This document shows positions 27,221-35,715 of a stretch of DNA of 44,787 nucleotides, piece by piece. Source of the stretch: Candidatus Saccharimonadota bacterium (GTDB lineage Bacteria; Patescibacteriota; Saccharimonadia; Saccharimonadales; Saccharimonadaceae). Positions within the stretch are counted from its first letter, which is position 1. Every line of letters starts with the position of its first letter. The notes under the pieces were generated by a model. It worked only from the letters and a program-made list of their open reading frames with translations. It did no database searches and was not told the DNA's origin. The DNA lies in NCBI GenBank assembly GCA_017404515.1, contig JAFRCG010000017.1, positions 1 to 44,787 of the forward strand, given 5' to 3'. Made by a program: the position numbers and the translations under genes.

Positions 27221-28012
27221 TTATTTGTCGCCAGGTTTTTCTAGACGATAATAAATAGATGGAGCAAAACGAATTGGGGCTAGGATTTTTTGGGCACCTT
27301 TTTCCATTCTAACAAGATTCTTGGTGCCAAAGACTTTCTTTAGTCCTTGAGAACGAAAGTTAGAAACGGAAAGAACTTTGGTAATCTTGAAGCCCGTCTC
27401 TCTAAAGAGATTTTCTATATATTTTGGATGGTAGTTGAAGAATCCGTCTTTGTCTACATCGGAAAGATTAGCAACACGCTTGTCAAATGGGCTTTGCTTG
27501 GTCTTCCCTGTCATGTAGCGAGCGATGCGTGGCAAAGTACGCTTGTTGGCAACTTCTATCACGGCAACACCACCTGGACGCAAAATGCGATAAAGCTCTT
27601 TTAGGACTTTGTCCATGTCTTTGAAATGATGCGTGGCACGAATCATCATGAGGGTAGAAAACTCACCATCCTTGAATGGTAGGCTGTAAATATCTCCTTG
27701 TTTGGTATGGAGCTTTTCTCCATACTTTTCTTTGGCTTGAGCAAGCTCTGTCTTGCTGTAATCAAATAGTGTAGCAGATTTAGCACGGGGCAAATACTCA
27801 TCCGCGAGACGGCCATATCCACCTGCGATATCAACAAAATTGTCCATATTGTGTGGGAGAAGTCTGCGAACAGCCATGCGGTCGGCGGCATCTTCATATT
27901 TTCTATCGGCATCTTCCCAAAAGATTTTCTTGTAGTCGTAGCCATTGTAATCAGAAATAGACTTCCTGGTAGCTTGTTTCTTTGACTTGGTAGGTTTTTT
28001 AGCATTTGTCAT
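27221..28012 (-). CDS. Class I SAM-dependent methyltransferase
   Basis: A cytoplasmic methyltransferase with unknown substrate. The 263 aa have a basic N-terminal tail, motif I FVDIAGGYGRLADEYL, motif II TLFDYSKTELAQAKEKY, the acidic GDIYSLPFKDGEFS and the post-motif RILRPGGVAVIEV, all typical of the Methyltransf_11 group. A C-terminal helix-rich extension follows. The ATG at 28012 is chosen over one 3 codons upstream because TATAAT (28020-28025 complement) overlaps the upstream ATG; the chosen start is 7 nt past the -10. It follows murJ with a 22-bp gap but has this promoter of its own. Confidence 0.85.
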   Translation of the reverse strand: MTNAKKPTKSKKQATRKSISDYNGYDYKKIFWEDADRKYEDAADRMAVRRLLPHNMDNFVDIAGGYGRLADEYLPRAKSATLFDYSKTELAQAKEKYGEKLHTKQGDIYSLPFKDGEFSTLMMIRATHHFKDMDKVLKELYRILRPGGVAVIEVANKRTLPRIARYMTGKTKQSPFDKRVANLSDVDKDGFFNYHPKYIENLFRETGFKITKVLSVSNFRSQGLKKVFGTKNLVRMEKGAQKILAPIRFAPSIYYRLEKPGDK

Positions 28013-28033
28013 GCTATACATTATACACCGAAA

Positions 28034-29659
28034 CTAGACATTCCTAAAGAGGAGTTTTTTGATTTTTTGGACGATAGGATCAACTTCTGGCAAATTGAGG
28101 AAATATCCAGCAATGATATAAGCTACAAAACTAGCAAAAGAAATCACGAGGAACTTTGGCAAAGTAGCGAGAATGGATACATCGCTAGAGCGTAATGGCA
28201 AGAACTTGGTCATGGAATAACAAACTGCTCCGGCGATAATGGTAGCAAGCAGCATCTTGGCAGAAGCTTTCCAGAAATTTTTGTTAAGTAGCTTTTTGCG
28301 GCTGGCGCGCTGAAGCAAAGCTATCAAAATGACGATTTCTAGCAAAGCGCCAATAGATTGAGCATAGCCTAAGCCCTCTGGACCAAAACCGGCCATCGTG
28401 AAAAACACTGCTAGGAGCGTAGAAAGACCGACCGCAACAATACTAACAATAAATGGCGTCTTGGTATCTTGGCGGGCATAGAAGCCGCGTGAAGCGATAT
28501 GGAAGACCGAGCGTGCAAAAATAGCGATCACAAGTGTACCAAGGACGGAAGCAATCAGCAGGTCGCCGCCGTTTTTGATGAAAGAAACTACATAGCCGCG
28601 TCCAAAATAGGCAATGGCGGCAATAGGCAAGGAAATCCAAATGATAGTCCTAAGAGCAGCCCGGAAAGTAGCGTAATATTCGTCTTCTTTGCCTTCGCCA
28701 ATATCTTCGGTCATTTTAGGGAAGAAGGCAGTAGAGATAGCAACCCCAATGAGGTTGACTGGCATCTGGTGGAGCGAAGTAGCCTGCTGATATGAACGCA
28801 TAGCACCGGCACCCATGCGAGAAGACAGGTTAGTATTGACGATGGTATTAACATAGTCAATACCCTGGTCAAGAGAGCGGGCTGGGAGGAGCTTTAGGAC
28901 GCTTCTAAAGCCGTGGTTTTTCCAGTAAATTTTGAATTCATAATCCACACCTAGCCCAAAGAGGCCGATGAGCGAGATAATAACTTGCAAAATTGCACCA
29001 AAGACTACACCAATAGCTACACCCATAATGCCGCCCTCAAAGATTTGAACGCCAAAGATATTGATACCATTGGTGAAAAATACGATGCCAATTAAGATAC
29101 CAATATTGTAAACTGCTGGGGCAAGGGCATAAAATACAAAGCGTCCAACAGCTTGCTGAATGCTAGAAAGCACCGTAGCAATAGACATTAGGAATGGATT
29201 GATAGCAATCACACGCATCATGTTGATAGCCAAAATAGTGCCAGGCTCATCTAGACCTGGACCAACAATATAACGGACAAGCGGATCGGCAAAAATCATG
29301 ATGAGGATTGAGGCAATAAGCGTAGCAAGAGCCATGAGGTTGAGCACACTAGAGCTCAAGTGCCAGGCAGACTTTTTATTGCCATTAACTAAGCGCTGAT
29401 TGAATACTGGAATAAAGGAAACTGCTAGAGCGCCAGAAGTCAGAATGAAGAACATGAAATCTGGAATAGTGAAAGCAGCAGTATAGGCATCAATACCGGT
29501 TGGATAAGTGTCCAAATAATATGAGTTTAGTAAGCGATCGCGAAAAATCCCAAGCAAGGCTGAGACAAAAGTAGAACTAGCCAAGATAATAGCTGAGGCC
29601 TTGATAGAAAATCTAGCATTGGCCATAGCTACGATGGATTTAAATTTGGGAGCTTTCAT
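28034..29659 (-). CDS. murJ: Lipid II flippase MurJ (MviN)
   Basis: Flips lipid-linked peptidoglycan precursor across the membrane. The 541 aa have about 14 helices of the MOP superfamily. FVSALLGIFRDRLLNSY in helix 1 carries the central Arg-Asp-Arg, and AFTIPDF, TSLHQMPVNLIGVAISTAFFPKM and FYARQDTKTPF are MurJ signatures. The ATG at 29659 is preferred over a TTG one codon earlier; a TGCTATAAT lies 8 nt upstream of it. Immediately upstream is the unusual hairpin spacer at 29701-30029. Confidence 0.95.
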   Translation of the reverse strand: MKAPKFKSIVAMANARFSIKASAIILASSTFVSALLGIFRDRLLNSYYLDTYPTGIDAYTAAFTIPDFMFFILTSGALAVSFIPVFNQRLVNGNKKSAWHLSSSVLNLMALATLIASILIMIFADPLVRYIVGPGLDEPGTILAINMMRVIAINPFLMSIATVLSSIQQAVGRFVFYALAPAVYNIGILIGIVFFTNGINIFGVQIFEGGIMGVAIGVVFGAILQVIISLIGLFGLGVDYEFKIYWKNHGFRSVLKLLPARSLDQGIDYVNTIVNTNLSSRMGAGAMRSYQQATSLHQMPVNLIGVAISTAFFPKMTEDIGEGKEDEYYATFRAALRTIIWISLPIAAIAYFGRGYVVSFIKNGGDLLIASVLGTLVIAIFARSVFHIASRGFYARQDTKTPFIVSIVAVGLSTLLAVFFTMAGFGPEGLGYAQSIGALLEIVILIALLQRASRKKLLNKNFWKASAKMLLATIIAGAVCYSMTKFLPLRSSDVSILATLPKFLVISFASFVAYIIAGYFLNLPEVDPIVQKIKKLLFRNV

Positions 29660-29700
29660 CAATATTTATTATAGCATAAAGCGGCCAGAGAGTTAAAATT

Positions 29701-29856
29701 AGCTATAACACCAGTTTCTCGTCTTGTCGGTTTTCGTCTAAAATAATTCAAGTGGTAATCTTTGCTGTGCCCAACTAAACGGTACTCGCAAAGTATTACC
29801 ACTTGAATTATTTATAGGAAAACCTCTTTTAAAGACTCGCAACTAGTGTTATATCT
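29701..29856 (+). repeat. Structured hairpin element A (unknown family)
   Basis: A nested hairpin of 156 bp. Outer stem: 29701-29715 with 29842-29856 (13 of 15 pairs). Second stem: GGTTTTC (29729-29735) with GAAAACC (29818-29824). Third stem: a perfect 19 bp, 29741-29759 with 29795-29813. A bulged T at 29794, then a 6-bp stem CTTTGC/GCAAAG, then a 22-nt loop at 29766-29787 containing GCCC and AAACGGTACTC. The right side has CCTCTTTTAAAG at 29823-29834. The same plan recurs, inverted, in element B. I do not recognise it as RNase P RNA, SRP RNA, tmRNA or a known riboswitch. It could be a structured RNA or a DNA hairpin. Confidence 0.8.
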
Positions 29857-29876
29857 AATCTAGCAAAGGCATATTT

Positions 29877-30029
29877 CAAACACGCAATTATTGCAACTTT
29901 AAAAGAGGCTCGCCCTGTAAGTAAATAAACTAGCAATACTTTACGAGTACCGTTTGGTCGGGCGCAGTAAAGATTGCTAGTTTATTTACTTTAGGCGAGA
30001 GCCGACGAGTTGCAATAATTATGTGTTTG
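29877..30029 (-). repeat. Structured hairpin element B (unknown family, inverted relative to A)
   Basis: A 153-bp nested hairpin. Outer stem: 29877-29898 with 30008-30029 (20 of 22 pairs). Second stem: GGCTCGCC (29907-29914) with GGCGAGAGCC (29994-30003), with a 2-nt bulge. Third stem: a perfect 19 bp, 29919-29937 with 29973-29991. Bulged A at 29938, then CTTTAC/GTAAAG, and a 22-nt loop at 29945-29966. Read on the minus strand, the loop is identical to that of element A at 19 of 22 positions, and CCTCTTTTAAAG (complement of 29897-29908) and GTCGG are also shared. The 19-bp stem differs at 6 positions, each compensated. It lies 18 bp past the ftsH stop. Confidence 0.8.
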
Positions 30030-30047
30030 GAAGATGCCGAAATTAAA

Positions 30048-31961
30048 TTAATGCAACTTAGCAGCAGCTGGAAGTACAGTGCCTTCCATCAAAGGCGCAA
30101 TTTCCTCTTCTTCCAAAGTTTCATTTTCTAAGAGTGCCTGAGCAACGCGATCTAGGACCTTGGTATTAGCCTTGAGTACGGCCTCAGCACGATTGGCGGC
30201 CTCATCGGATAGCTTCTTGATTTCTTTATCGATGAGCTCCGCAGTCTTTTCTGAGTATGGTTTGCCAGTGGAAATAGTATAGTATCTAGTGTCGGCAGCT
30301 TCTGGGAAAACTAGGTTGCGAGTATCAGAACCCATGCCTTCTTCTACGATCATTTCTTTGGCTAGTTCGGCAACATTTTTGAGATCGGAAGATGCACCAG
30401 TGGTAATATCGTCATCACCAAAGATAAGTTTCTCAGCAATTCTACCACCCATGGCCCGAGCCAAGACATCTTTTAGCTCGTAGATATTCTTGTAACTGCG
30501 ATCTTCTGGAGGCAAGAACCAAGTAACGCCACCAGTGTGTCCGCGTGGGATAATGGTAATCTTGTGGACTGGGTCAGAATCTGGTAAGACATGGCCAACA
30601 ACAGCGTGTCCTGCTTCGTGATAAGCAGTGAGTTTGCGTTCAAAGTCGTTCATAACTTTGCTCTTTCTCTCTGGGCCAATAGCAACACGCTCAAAAGCCT
30701 CTGTAAGATCAGCATTGGAAATACTCTTGTGTCCAACTCTGGCGGCGGTGATGGCGGCCTCGTTGGCGATATTGGCAAGGTCTGCACCGGAAGAGCCAGC
30801 GGTCTTGGCGGCTAAGGCATCTAGTTTGACATCTTTTTCTATTGGTTTGTTTTTGAAATGAACTTTGAGAATTTCTAGACGGTCTTTTCTCTCTGGCAAA
30901 GTAACATTGACATGGCGGTCAAAGCGGCCAGGGCGAAGCAAGGCTTTGTCTAGCATATCTACACGGTTGGTAGCAGCAATCACGATGACGCCAGAATCGT
31001 TGTCAAAGCCATCCATTTCTACCAAGATTTGGTTGAGAGTCTGCTCGTCTTCTCTGCCGGCTCCACCACGAGCGTCACGCTTGTGCGCTACGGCGTCGAT
31101 TTCGTCAATAAAGATGATGGATGGGGCGTTTTTCTTGGCTTTGCTAAACAGATCACGGACGCGGGAGGCGCCGACACCAACAAACATCTCTGCAAATTCT
31201 GAACCAGAAATGGAAAAGAATGGAACATTGGCTTCGCCGGCTACAGCGCGAGCCATAAGTGTCTTGCCGGTGCCTGGATCGCCAGCGAGCAAAACTCCAC
31301 GAGGAATTTTAGCACCGAGTTTTTCGTATTTTTTAGGATTTTTGAGAAAATCAACGATTTCTGTTAAATCTTGCTTGGCAGATTCGTTGCCAGCAACATC
31401 GGCAAATTTGACTCTCTTTTTGTCTGGGCCGTAGAGTTTGGCTTTGGCTTTGCCAAAGCCCATGGACTGATTGTTCATAGATTGAGCCTGGCGCATCAAG
31501 TAGGCAAAGAGAATAATCATAGCAAGGATAGGACCAACAATCACTGCAACATCTAGGATTGTGCCCCAAATGTTTGAAGCCTCGGCGTATTCTATGACTG
31601 GATATTTTTCCTGGCATTTGGTGAGGTCTTCGCCGTTTTTGCCTTCGCATTTGTTCTGCAAACCTTGATCATAGAGCGTACCGGAAGCGTCTTTACGAGA
31701 AATTTGGGTAGGCTGGTCTTTGTCCTTTAGGGTAATTTTGAGCTCGGAGCCAGTAACGGTGATTTTTTTGATATTGCCGTTTTCGTCGTTGGCGCGAGTA
31801 ATAACATCAGAAAGTGGAACTTCCTCCATGTGGTTCTGAGGGGTGAGAAAAGCAACTAAAGCTAAACAAATTAGAACTAGAATAAACACAAAAGAGATTC
31901 TACGCGCGTTGTTACTGGCGTCTTGTTTCTTCTGTGGACTTTTATTTGTAGAATGTGGCAC
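30048..31961 (-). CDS. ftsH: ATP-dependent zinc metalloprotease FtsH
   Basis: A membrane-anchored AAA+ protease that degrades damaged membrane proteins and regulators. The 637 aa have helix 1 (about 22-40), an external domain with Cys105 and Cys116, helix 2 (about 136-156), AAA+ module with Walker A GDPGTGKT (227-234), Walker [10 protein letters not shown] and the SRH arginines, and the zinc site HEAGH (448-452). The pore motif MFVGVGAS is present. The start is GTG with AAGGAG 9 nt upstream; TATAAT lies in the 36-bp gap after pcrA. Downstream is the hairpin spacer, so the ftsH mRNA would carry element B in sense orientation. Confidence 0.97.
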   Translation of the reverse strand: MPHSTNKSPQKKQDASNNARRISFVFILVLICLALVAFLTPQNHMEEVPLSDVITRANDENGNIKKITVTGSELKITLKDKDQPTQISRKDASGTLYDQGLQNKCEGKNGEDLTKCQEKYPVIEYAEASNIWGTILDVAVIVGPILAMIILFAYLMRQAQSMNNQSMGFGKAKAKLYGPDKKRVKFADVAGNESAKQDLTEIVDFLKNPKKYEKLGAKIPRGVLLAGDPGTGKTLMARAVAGEANVPFFSISGSEFAEMFVGVGASRVRDLFSKAKKNAPSIIFIDEIDAVAHKRDARGGAGREDEQTLNQILVEMDGFDNDSGVIVIAATNRVDMLDKALLRPGRFDRHVNVTLPERKDRLEILKVHFKNKPIEKDVKLDALAAKTAGSSGADLANIANEAAITAARVGHKSISNADLTEAFERVAIGPERKSKVMNDFERKLTAYHEAGHAVVGHVLPDSDPVHKITIIPRGHTGGVTWFLPPEDRSYKNIYELKDVLARAMGGRIAEKLIFGDDDITTGASSDLKNVAELAKEMIVEEGMGSDTRNLVFPEAADTRYYTISTGKPYSEKTAELIDKEIKKLSDEAANRAEAVLKANTKVLDRVAQALLENETLEEEEIAPLMEGTVLPAAAKLH

Positions 31962-31997
31962 AATAAAAAACTCCTTAATACTTATATTATATCATGT

Positions 31998-34094
31998 TTA
32001 TTCAAAAGTTGGGCCGTCTTCTGGAAATGGATCTTCATCAAAAAGCTCAATATCATCTTGCCACGGATCAAAGGTTTTGTTATTAGAGTGGGTATGCGAG
32101 CCATGCAGAGAATGTCCGCCGGCGCGATAAAGACCGTCTCCTGCGCCAATAGCAAGATTGGAATCTCCATCATCATAATCGTTAGAACCATAGGGGTTAA
32201 AACCGAGCTCTAGCAAAAAGCGTGATGGAGTAGAATAACTTTGCGAGCCAAAGGCAAAGCGCGATTTGGCAAAAGTTAGGAACAATTGTTCCCTGGCGCG
32301 AGTCATACCAACATAAGCCAAGCGGCGCTCTTCTTCTAATGCTTCGGCTGAATCAGAGCGTTCGCTAGGGAAAAGGCCTTCTTCCATGCCAACAATGAAG
32401 ACCACAGGGAATTCTAGGCCCTTAGCGGCGTGCAAGGTCATCAAGGTGACAGAGTGTTTGTCGGACGATTCGTCGGCAGAAGACATCAGTGCGGCATCAG
32501 CTAGAAAATCTGCCAAGGTTTCGTAAGGAACAGCGTTACCGGCTAAGACATTGAGGTTTTCTAAGCGATCTTCCCAACCAGGTGTGCCATCGTTTAGTAA
32601 TTCTTCAAAATTAAAGTAAGCTATGGTTTTTCGGACTAGTTCAGATGGCACTAAATTAGTAGTGCTAGCATGCTTGAGATAGTCTTGGAGAATCTGAATA
32701 GAATTTTTGGCGCGAGCAGAAATCCCATCCAAGAGACTGCCGTTTAGTAACGGATTTTCTTCTGGATGTGCAGCAGAAATAGCATCTAAGCGTTCAACAA
32801 TTTTGTTAAAAGTGACATTGCCAACACCAGACAAAATATTTTTGAAAATACGCTCCAAACTAATTCTGTCGTGTGGGTTGACTATTAGTTTGAGGATAGC
32901 TAGAGCATCTTTTACTTCTTTGCGATCATAGAATCTGACACCACCAATAATTTTGTAGGGGACGCGGGCGGCAATGAAAGCTTTTTCAAAGGCGTAAGAC
33001 TGGGCGTTGGTGCGATAGAGAATGGCAAAGTCTGAATACTCGCGAGACCTAGCAGATTTTTCTTTGATAATTTGGTTGGCCACCCAAGCTGCTTCCATAC
33101 TTTCGTCGGCCAAACCCTCAATCGTAATTGGATCGCCGTCGCCAGATTCAGTGAAAAGTGTTTTATTAGTGCGAACCTTGTTATTATTAATGATTTTCTG
33201 AGAAGCTTTTAGAATGTTGCCAGTGCTACGATAATTTTGCTCAAGTTTGATAACCTTGGCCTTTGGAAAATCGTGAGTAAAATTAAGGATATTAGTAAAA
33301 TCTGCACCACGCCAAGAATAAATTGACTGCCAATCGTCACCAACAACACAGATATTTTGTTCTTTCCCTACTAAAAATTTTACAAGATGATATTGAACGG
33401 AGTTAGTGTCTTGATACTCGTCTATCAAAATATGTTTGAAACGCTCCTGCCATTTTTTTCTAATGTCGGGATTTTGTTCAAAGAGCTTGGCAGTTTTTAA
33501 CAAAAGATCGTCAAAATCTAGAGCATTAGAATTTTGCTTTTCCCTCTCATATTTAGCGTAGACTTCGGCCGTTTGTTTGAGGTTAGGATAGTAGGCCTCT
33601 TTTTCTAAATCGGCTGGGGTTTTGTAATCGTTTTTACATTTACTAATGACGGATTGGACGGCTTTAGGCTTGAGGTTTTTACTGTCATAATGTCCTGCCT
33701 TGATAATACGACGAACTAAGGAGACTTGGTCTTCGGTATCGTAAATGACAAAGTTGGTGTCAAGTCCGGCAGCAAGATGCTCGATGCGAAGAATTTTGAC
33801 ACAAATGCTATGGAAAGTACCCATGTAGGGCATAAAAGAATATGGCGGATCGGAAGGATCTTGTTGATTATTTATTAAATTCCAAAGACGCCGACGCATT
33901 TCACCAGCGGCTTTATTGGTAAAAGTAACTGCCAAGATATTGTGCTCGCTAATTCCGTGAGTAATAAGATTGGCAATGCGATGAGTCAAGGTCTTGGTCT
34001 TACCAGAGCCGGCGCCAGCCAAAATCAAAAGTGGACCCGATAAAGTTTCTACTGCCTCCTTCTGGGCAGGATTAAGACCTTTGATAATATCCAT
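31998..34094 (-). CDS. pcrA: UvrD/PcrA/Rep-family DNA helicase
   Basis: A 3'-5' superfamily 1 helicase for repair and replication restart. The 698 aa carry Walker A GAGSGKT (27-33), motif Ia TFTNKAAGEMRRRL, motif II DEYQDT, motif III GDDWQSIYSWRGAD, motif IV QNYRS, and motifs V/VI (TLMTLHAAKGLEFPVVF, RRLAYVGMTRA). The last 60 residues are an acidic, His/Asp-rich tail. Exactly 6 nt separate TATAAT (34101-34106 complement) from the ATG, so the mRNA is probably leaderless. PcrA versus UvrD cannot be settled by eye. Confidence 0.95.
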   Translation of the reverse strand: MDIIKGLNPAQKEAVETLSGPLLILAGAGSGKTKTLTHRIANLITHGISEHNILAVTFTNKAAGEMRRRLWNLINNQQDPSDPPYSFMPYMGTFHSICVKILRIEHLAAGLDTNFVIYDTEDQVSLVRRIIKAGHYDSKNLKPKAVQSVISKCKNDYKTPADLEKEAYYPNLKQTAEVYAKYEREKQNSNALDFDDLLLKTAKLFEQNPDIRKKWQERFKHILIDEYQDTNSVQYHLVKFLVGKEQNICVVGDDWQSIYSWRGADFTNILNFTHDFPKAKVIKLEQNYRSTGNILKASQKIINNNKVRTNKTLFTESGDGDPITIEGLADESMEAAWVANQIIKEKSARSREYSDFAILYRTNAQSYAFEKAFIAARVPYKIIGGVRFYDRKEVKDALAILKLIVNPHDRISLERIFKNILSGVGNVTFNKIVERLDAISAAHPEENPLLNGSLLDGISARAKNSIQILQDYLKHASTTNLVPSELVRKTIAYFNFEELLNDGTPGWEDRLENLNVLAGNAVPYETLADFLADAALMSSADESSDKHSVTLMTLHAAKGLEFPVVFIVGMEEGLFPSERSDSAEALEEERRLAYVGMTRAREQLFLTFAKSRFAFGSQSYSTPSRFLLELGFNPYGSNDYDDGDSNLAIGAGDGLYRAGGHSLHGSHTHSNNKTFDPWQDDIELFDEDPFPEDGPTFE

Positions 34095-34109
34095 TAGATA
34101 ATTATAGCA

Positions 34110-35669
34110 TTAAATGCCGGTAAGCGGTGCGATATCAGCGCCAAGTTGGCGAAGTCTAGCAGCAAAATCTTGATATCCACGGTCAATAGAATATGTATTA
34201 CGCAAAATGGATGTGCCAGGAGCAGCCAACATAGCAATCAGAATTACCACTGCCGGACGAAGAGCTGGAGGAGAAACTAGCTCTGCTGGTCGCCAATTAG
34301 TAGGACCTTCCACATAAACTCGGTGGGCGTCTAAAAGCTCTACTTTGGCATTTAGTTTTGTAAGGTCCGTAGTATAAACGGCTCGATTTTCAAAAACCCA
34401 ATCATGAATCAAAGTGCGACCACGAGCCGAGGCGGCAATGACAGAAAAGAATGGCAAATTATCAATATTGAGACCTGGGAATGGCATGGGATGGATCTTG
34501 TCGGTAGGAGCTACCAAATCAGTCTTTTTAATAGTTAGATCCACCAGACGAGTATTGCCGTTATTAGCAAGATACTCTGGACTTCTCCTGATGTCTGCGT
34601 TCATGCTTTTTAGGATTTCTAGCTCGATTTCTAGAAATTCTATTGGAGCACGACGAATAGTGATTTCTGAATGAGTAGTGAGTGCTGCAGCGATAAAAGA
34701 CATGGCTTCGATTGGGTCTTCGGATGGAGAATATTCGATGCTAGTATTGATGCGGGATTTTCCAATAACGGTAAGGGTAGTAGTACCAATACCCTCAATC
34801 TTGATGCCAAGTGAACGCAAAAAGAAACAGACATCTTGGACCATATAGTTTGGAGAGGCACCAACAATGGTAGTCTTTCCTGGATAAAGAGCGGCGGCCA
34901 TTAAAACATTTTCGGTGACAGTGTCGCCGCGTTCTGTTAAGACAATGCGCTTTTCTTTCTGAGAACTAAGCAGAGAAGAGGAAACCGTTGCATCATAAAA
35001 ACCACTATTTTTGACGGCGTCAACTTCTAGACCAAAATTTCTAAGTGCACGAAGATGCGGCTCTATGGTACGCACGCCCAGTGAGCATCCACCAGCATAG
35101 GGAAGTCTAAAGTGGCGAAATTTATGCAAAAGTGGCCCCAAAAACATGATAATGGAGCGAGTTTTTCTGGCGGCTTCAACATCGAGATTTTGGATTTTTA
35201 ATTCATGTGGTGGTATAATTTCTAAATCTTGATTGCGATTAATCCAGCGACATTTAATGCCAATAGATTCTAAGACTTCGATGATTCTAAAAACTTCTTC
35301 GATACGAGCAAGATGGCGCAAAGTAGTTTTGCTGGAATTTAGCAAACTAGCACAGAGCAAGGCCACAGCGGCGTTTTTGCTGGTATTGATGGTGATTTCT
35401 CCGCTTAGCTCTTTCCCGCCTTCGATATAAAGGCTCTGAGAAACAGAGGTATTTACAGAGAGAATTGGGCTGCCTAGAGCTTGGGAAAGTTTTTTGATCA
35501 TGTCGAGCGAGACATTCTGCATGCCTTTTTCGATACGATAAATCGCTGGCTGAGAGGTACCAACAAGCTTGGCGAGCTCAGCTTGAGTAAGCCCTCTTTC
35601 TGCACGAAGGTGGGCAACTACTCCACCGATTTCCTGCTGGTAAGTAATTTTCCTCTCTTTTTTTGACAT
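34110..35669 (-). CDS. murA: HTH-MurA fusion: UDP-GlcNAc 1-carboxyvinyltransferase with Xre-type DNA-binding domain
   Basis: MurA makes the first committed peptidoglycan precursor by adding enolpyruvate to UDP-GlcNAc. The 519 aa have an N-terminal Xre-type helix-turn-helix (about 12-70; LRAERGLTQAELAKLVGTSQ then PAIYRIEKG) joined directly to a full MurA domain (about 78-519). Catalytic residues are kept: Lys98-Asn99 (TSKNAAV), Cys195 in the GGCSLGVR loop (the fosfomycin target position) and DPIEAM. The ATG at 35669 is chosen over a TTG two codons earlier because TATAAT (35676-35681 complement) is exactly 6 nt upstream. The fusion suggests the enzyme also binds DNA. Confidence 0.94.
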   Translation of the reverse strand: MSKKERKITYQQEIGGVVAHLRAERGLTQAELAKLVGTSQPAIYRIEKGMQNVSLDMIKKLSQALGSPILSVNTSVSQSLYIEGGKELSGEITINTSKNAAVALLCASLLNSSKTTLRHLARIEEVFRIIEVLESIGIKCRWINRNQDLEIIPPHELKIQNLDVEAARKTRSIIMFLGPLLHKFRHFRLPYAGGCSLGVRTIEPHLRALRNFGLEVDAVKNSGFYDATVSSSLLSSQKEKRIVLTERGDTVTENVLMAAALYPGKTTIVGASPNYMVQDVCFFLRSLGIKIEGIGTTTLTVIGKSRINTSIEYSPSEDPIEAMSFIAAALTTHSEITIRRAPIEFLEIELEILKSMNADIRRSPEYLANNGNTRLVDLTIKKTDLVAPTDKIHPMPFPGLNIDNLPFFSVIAASARGRTLIHDWVFENRAVYTTDLTKLNAKVELLDAHRVYVEGPTNWRPAELVSPPALRPAVVILIAMLAAPGTSILRNTYSIDRGYQDFAARLRQLGADIAPLTGI

Positions 35670-35715
35670 AACCAAATTATATCACAAGATGAATAATTTG
35701 GAAAGTAGAAAAAAG

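Noticed and set aside
29701-30029. Integron attC sites or a single transposon with terminal inverted repeats
   Set aside because: attC sites conserve the stem ends and vary the loop, the opposite of what is seen. The outer arms of A and B are unrelated, only 20 bp lie between them, and no transposase is nearby.
29663-30047. RNase P RNA, SRP RNA, tmRNA or 6S RNA in the ftsH-murJ spacer
   Set aside because: None of the conserved core sequences of RNase P, SRP RNA or tmRNA is present. The long bulged hairpins recall 6S RNA, but two opposite copies with a conserved apical loop do not fit.
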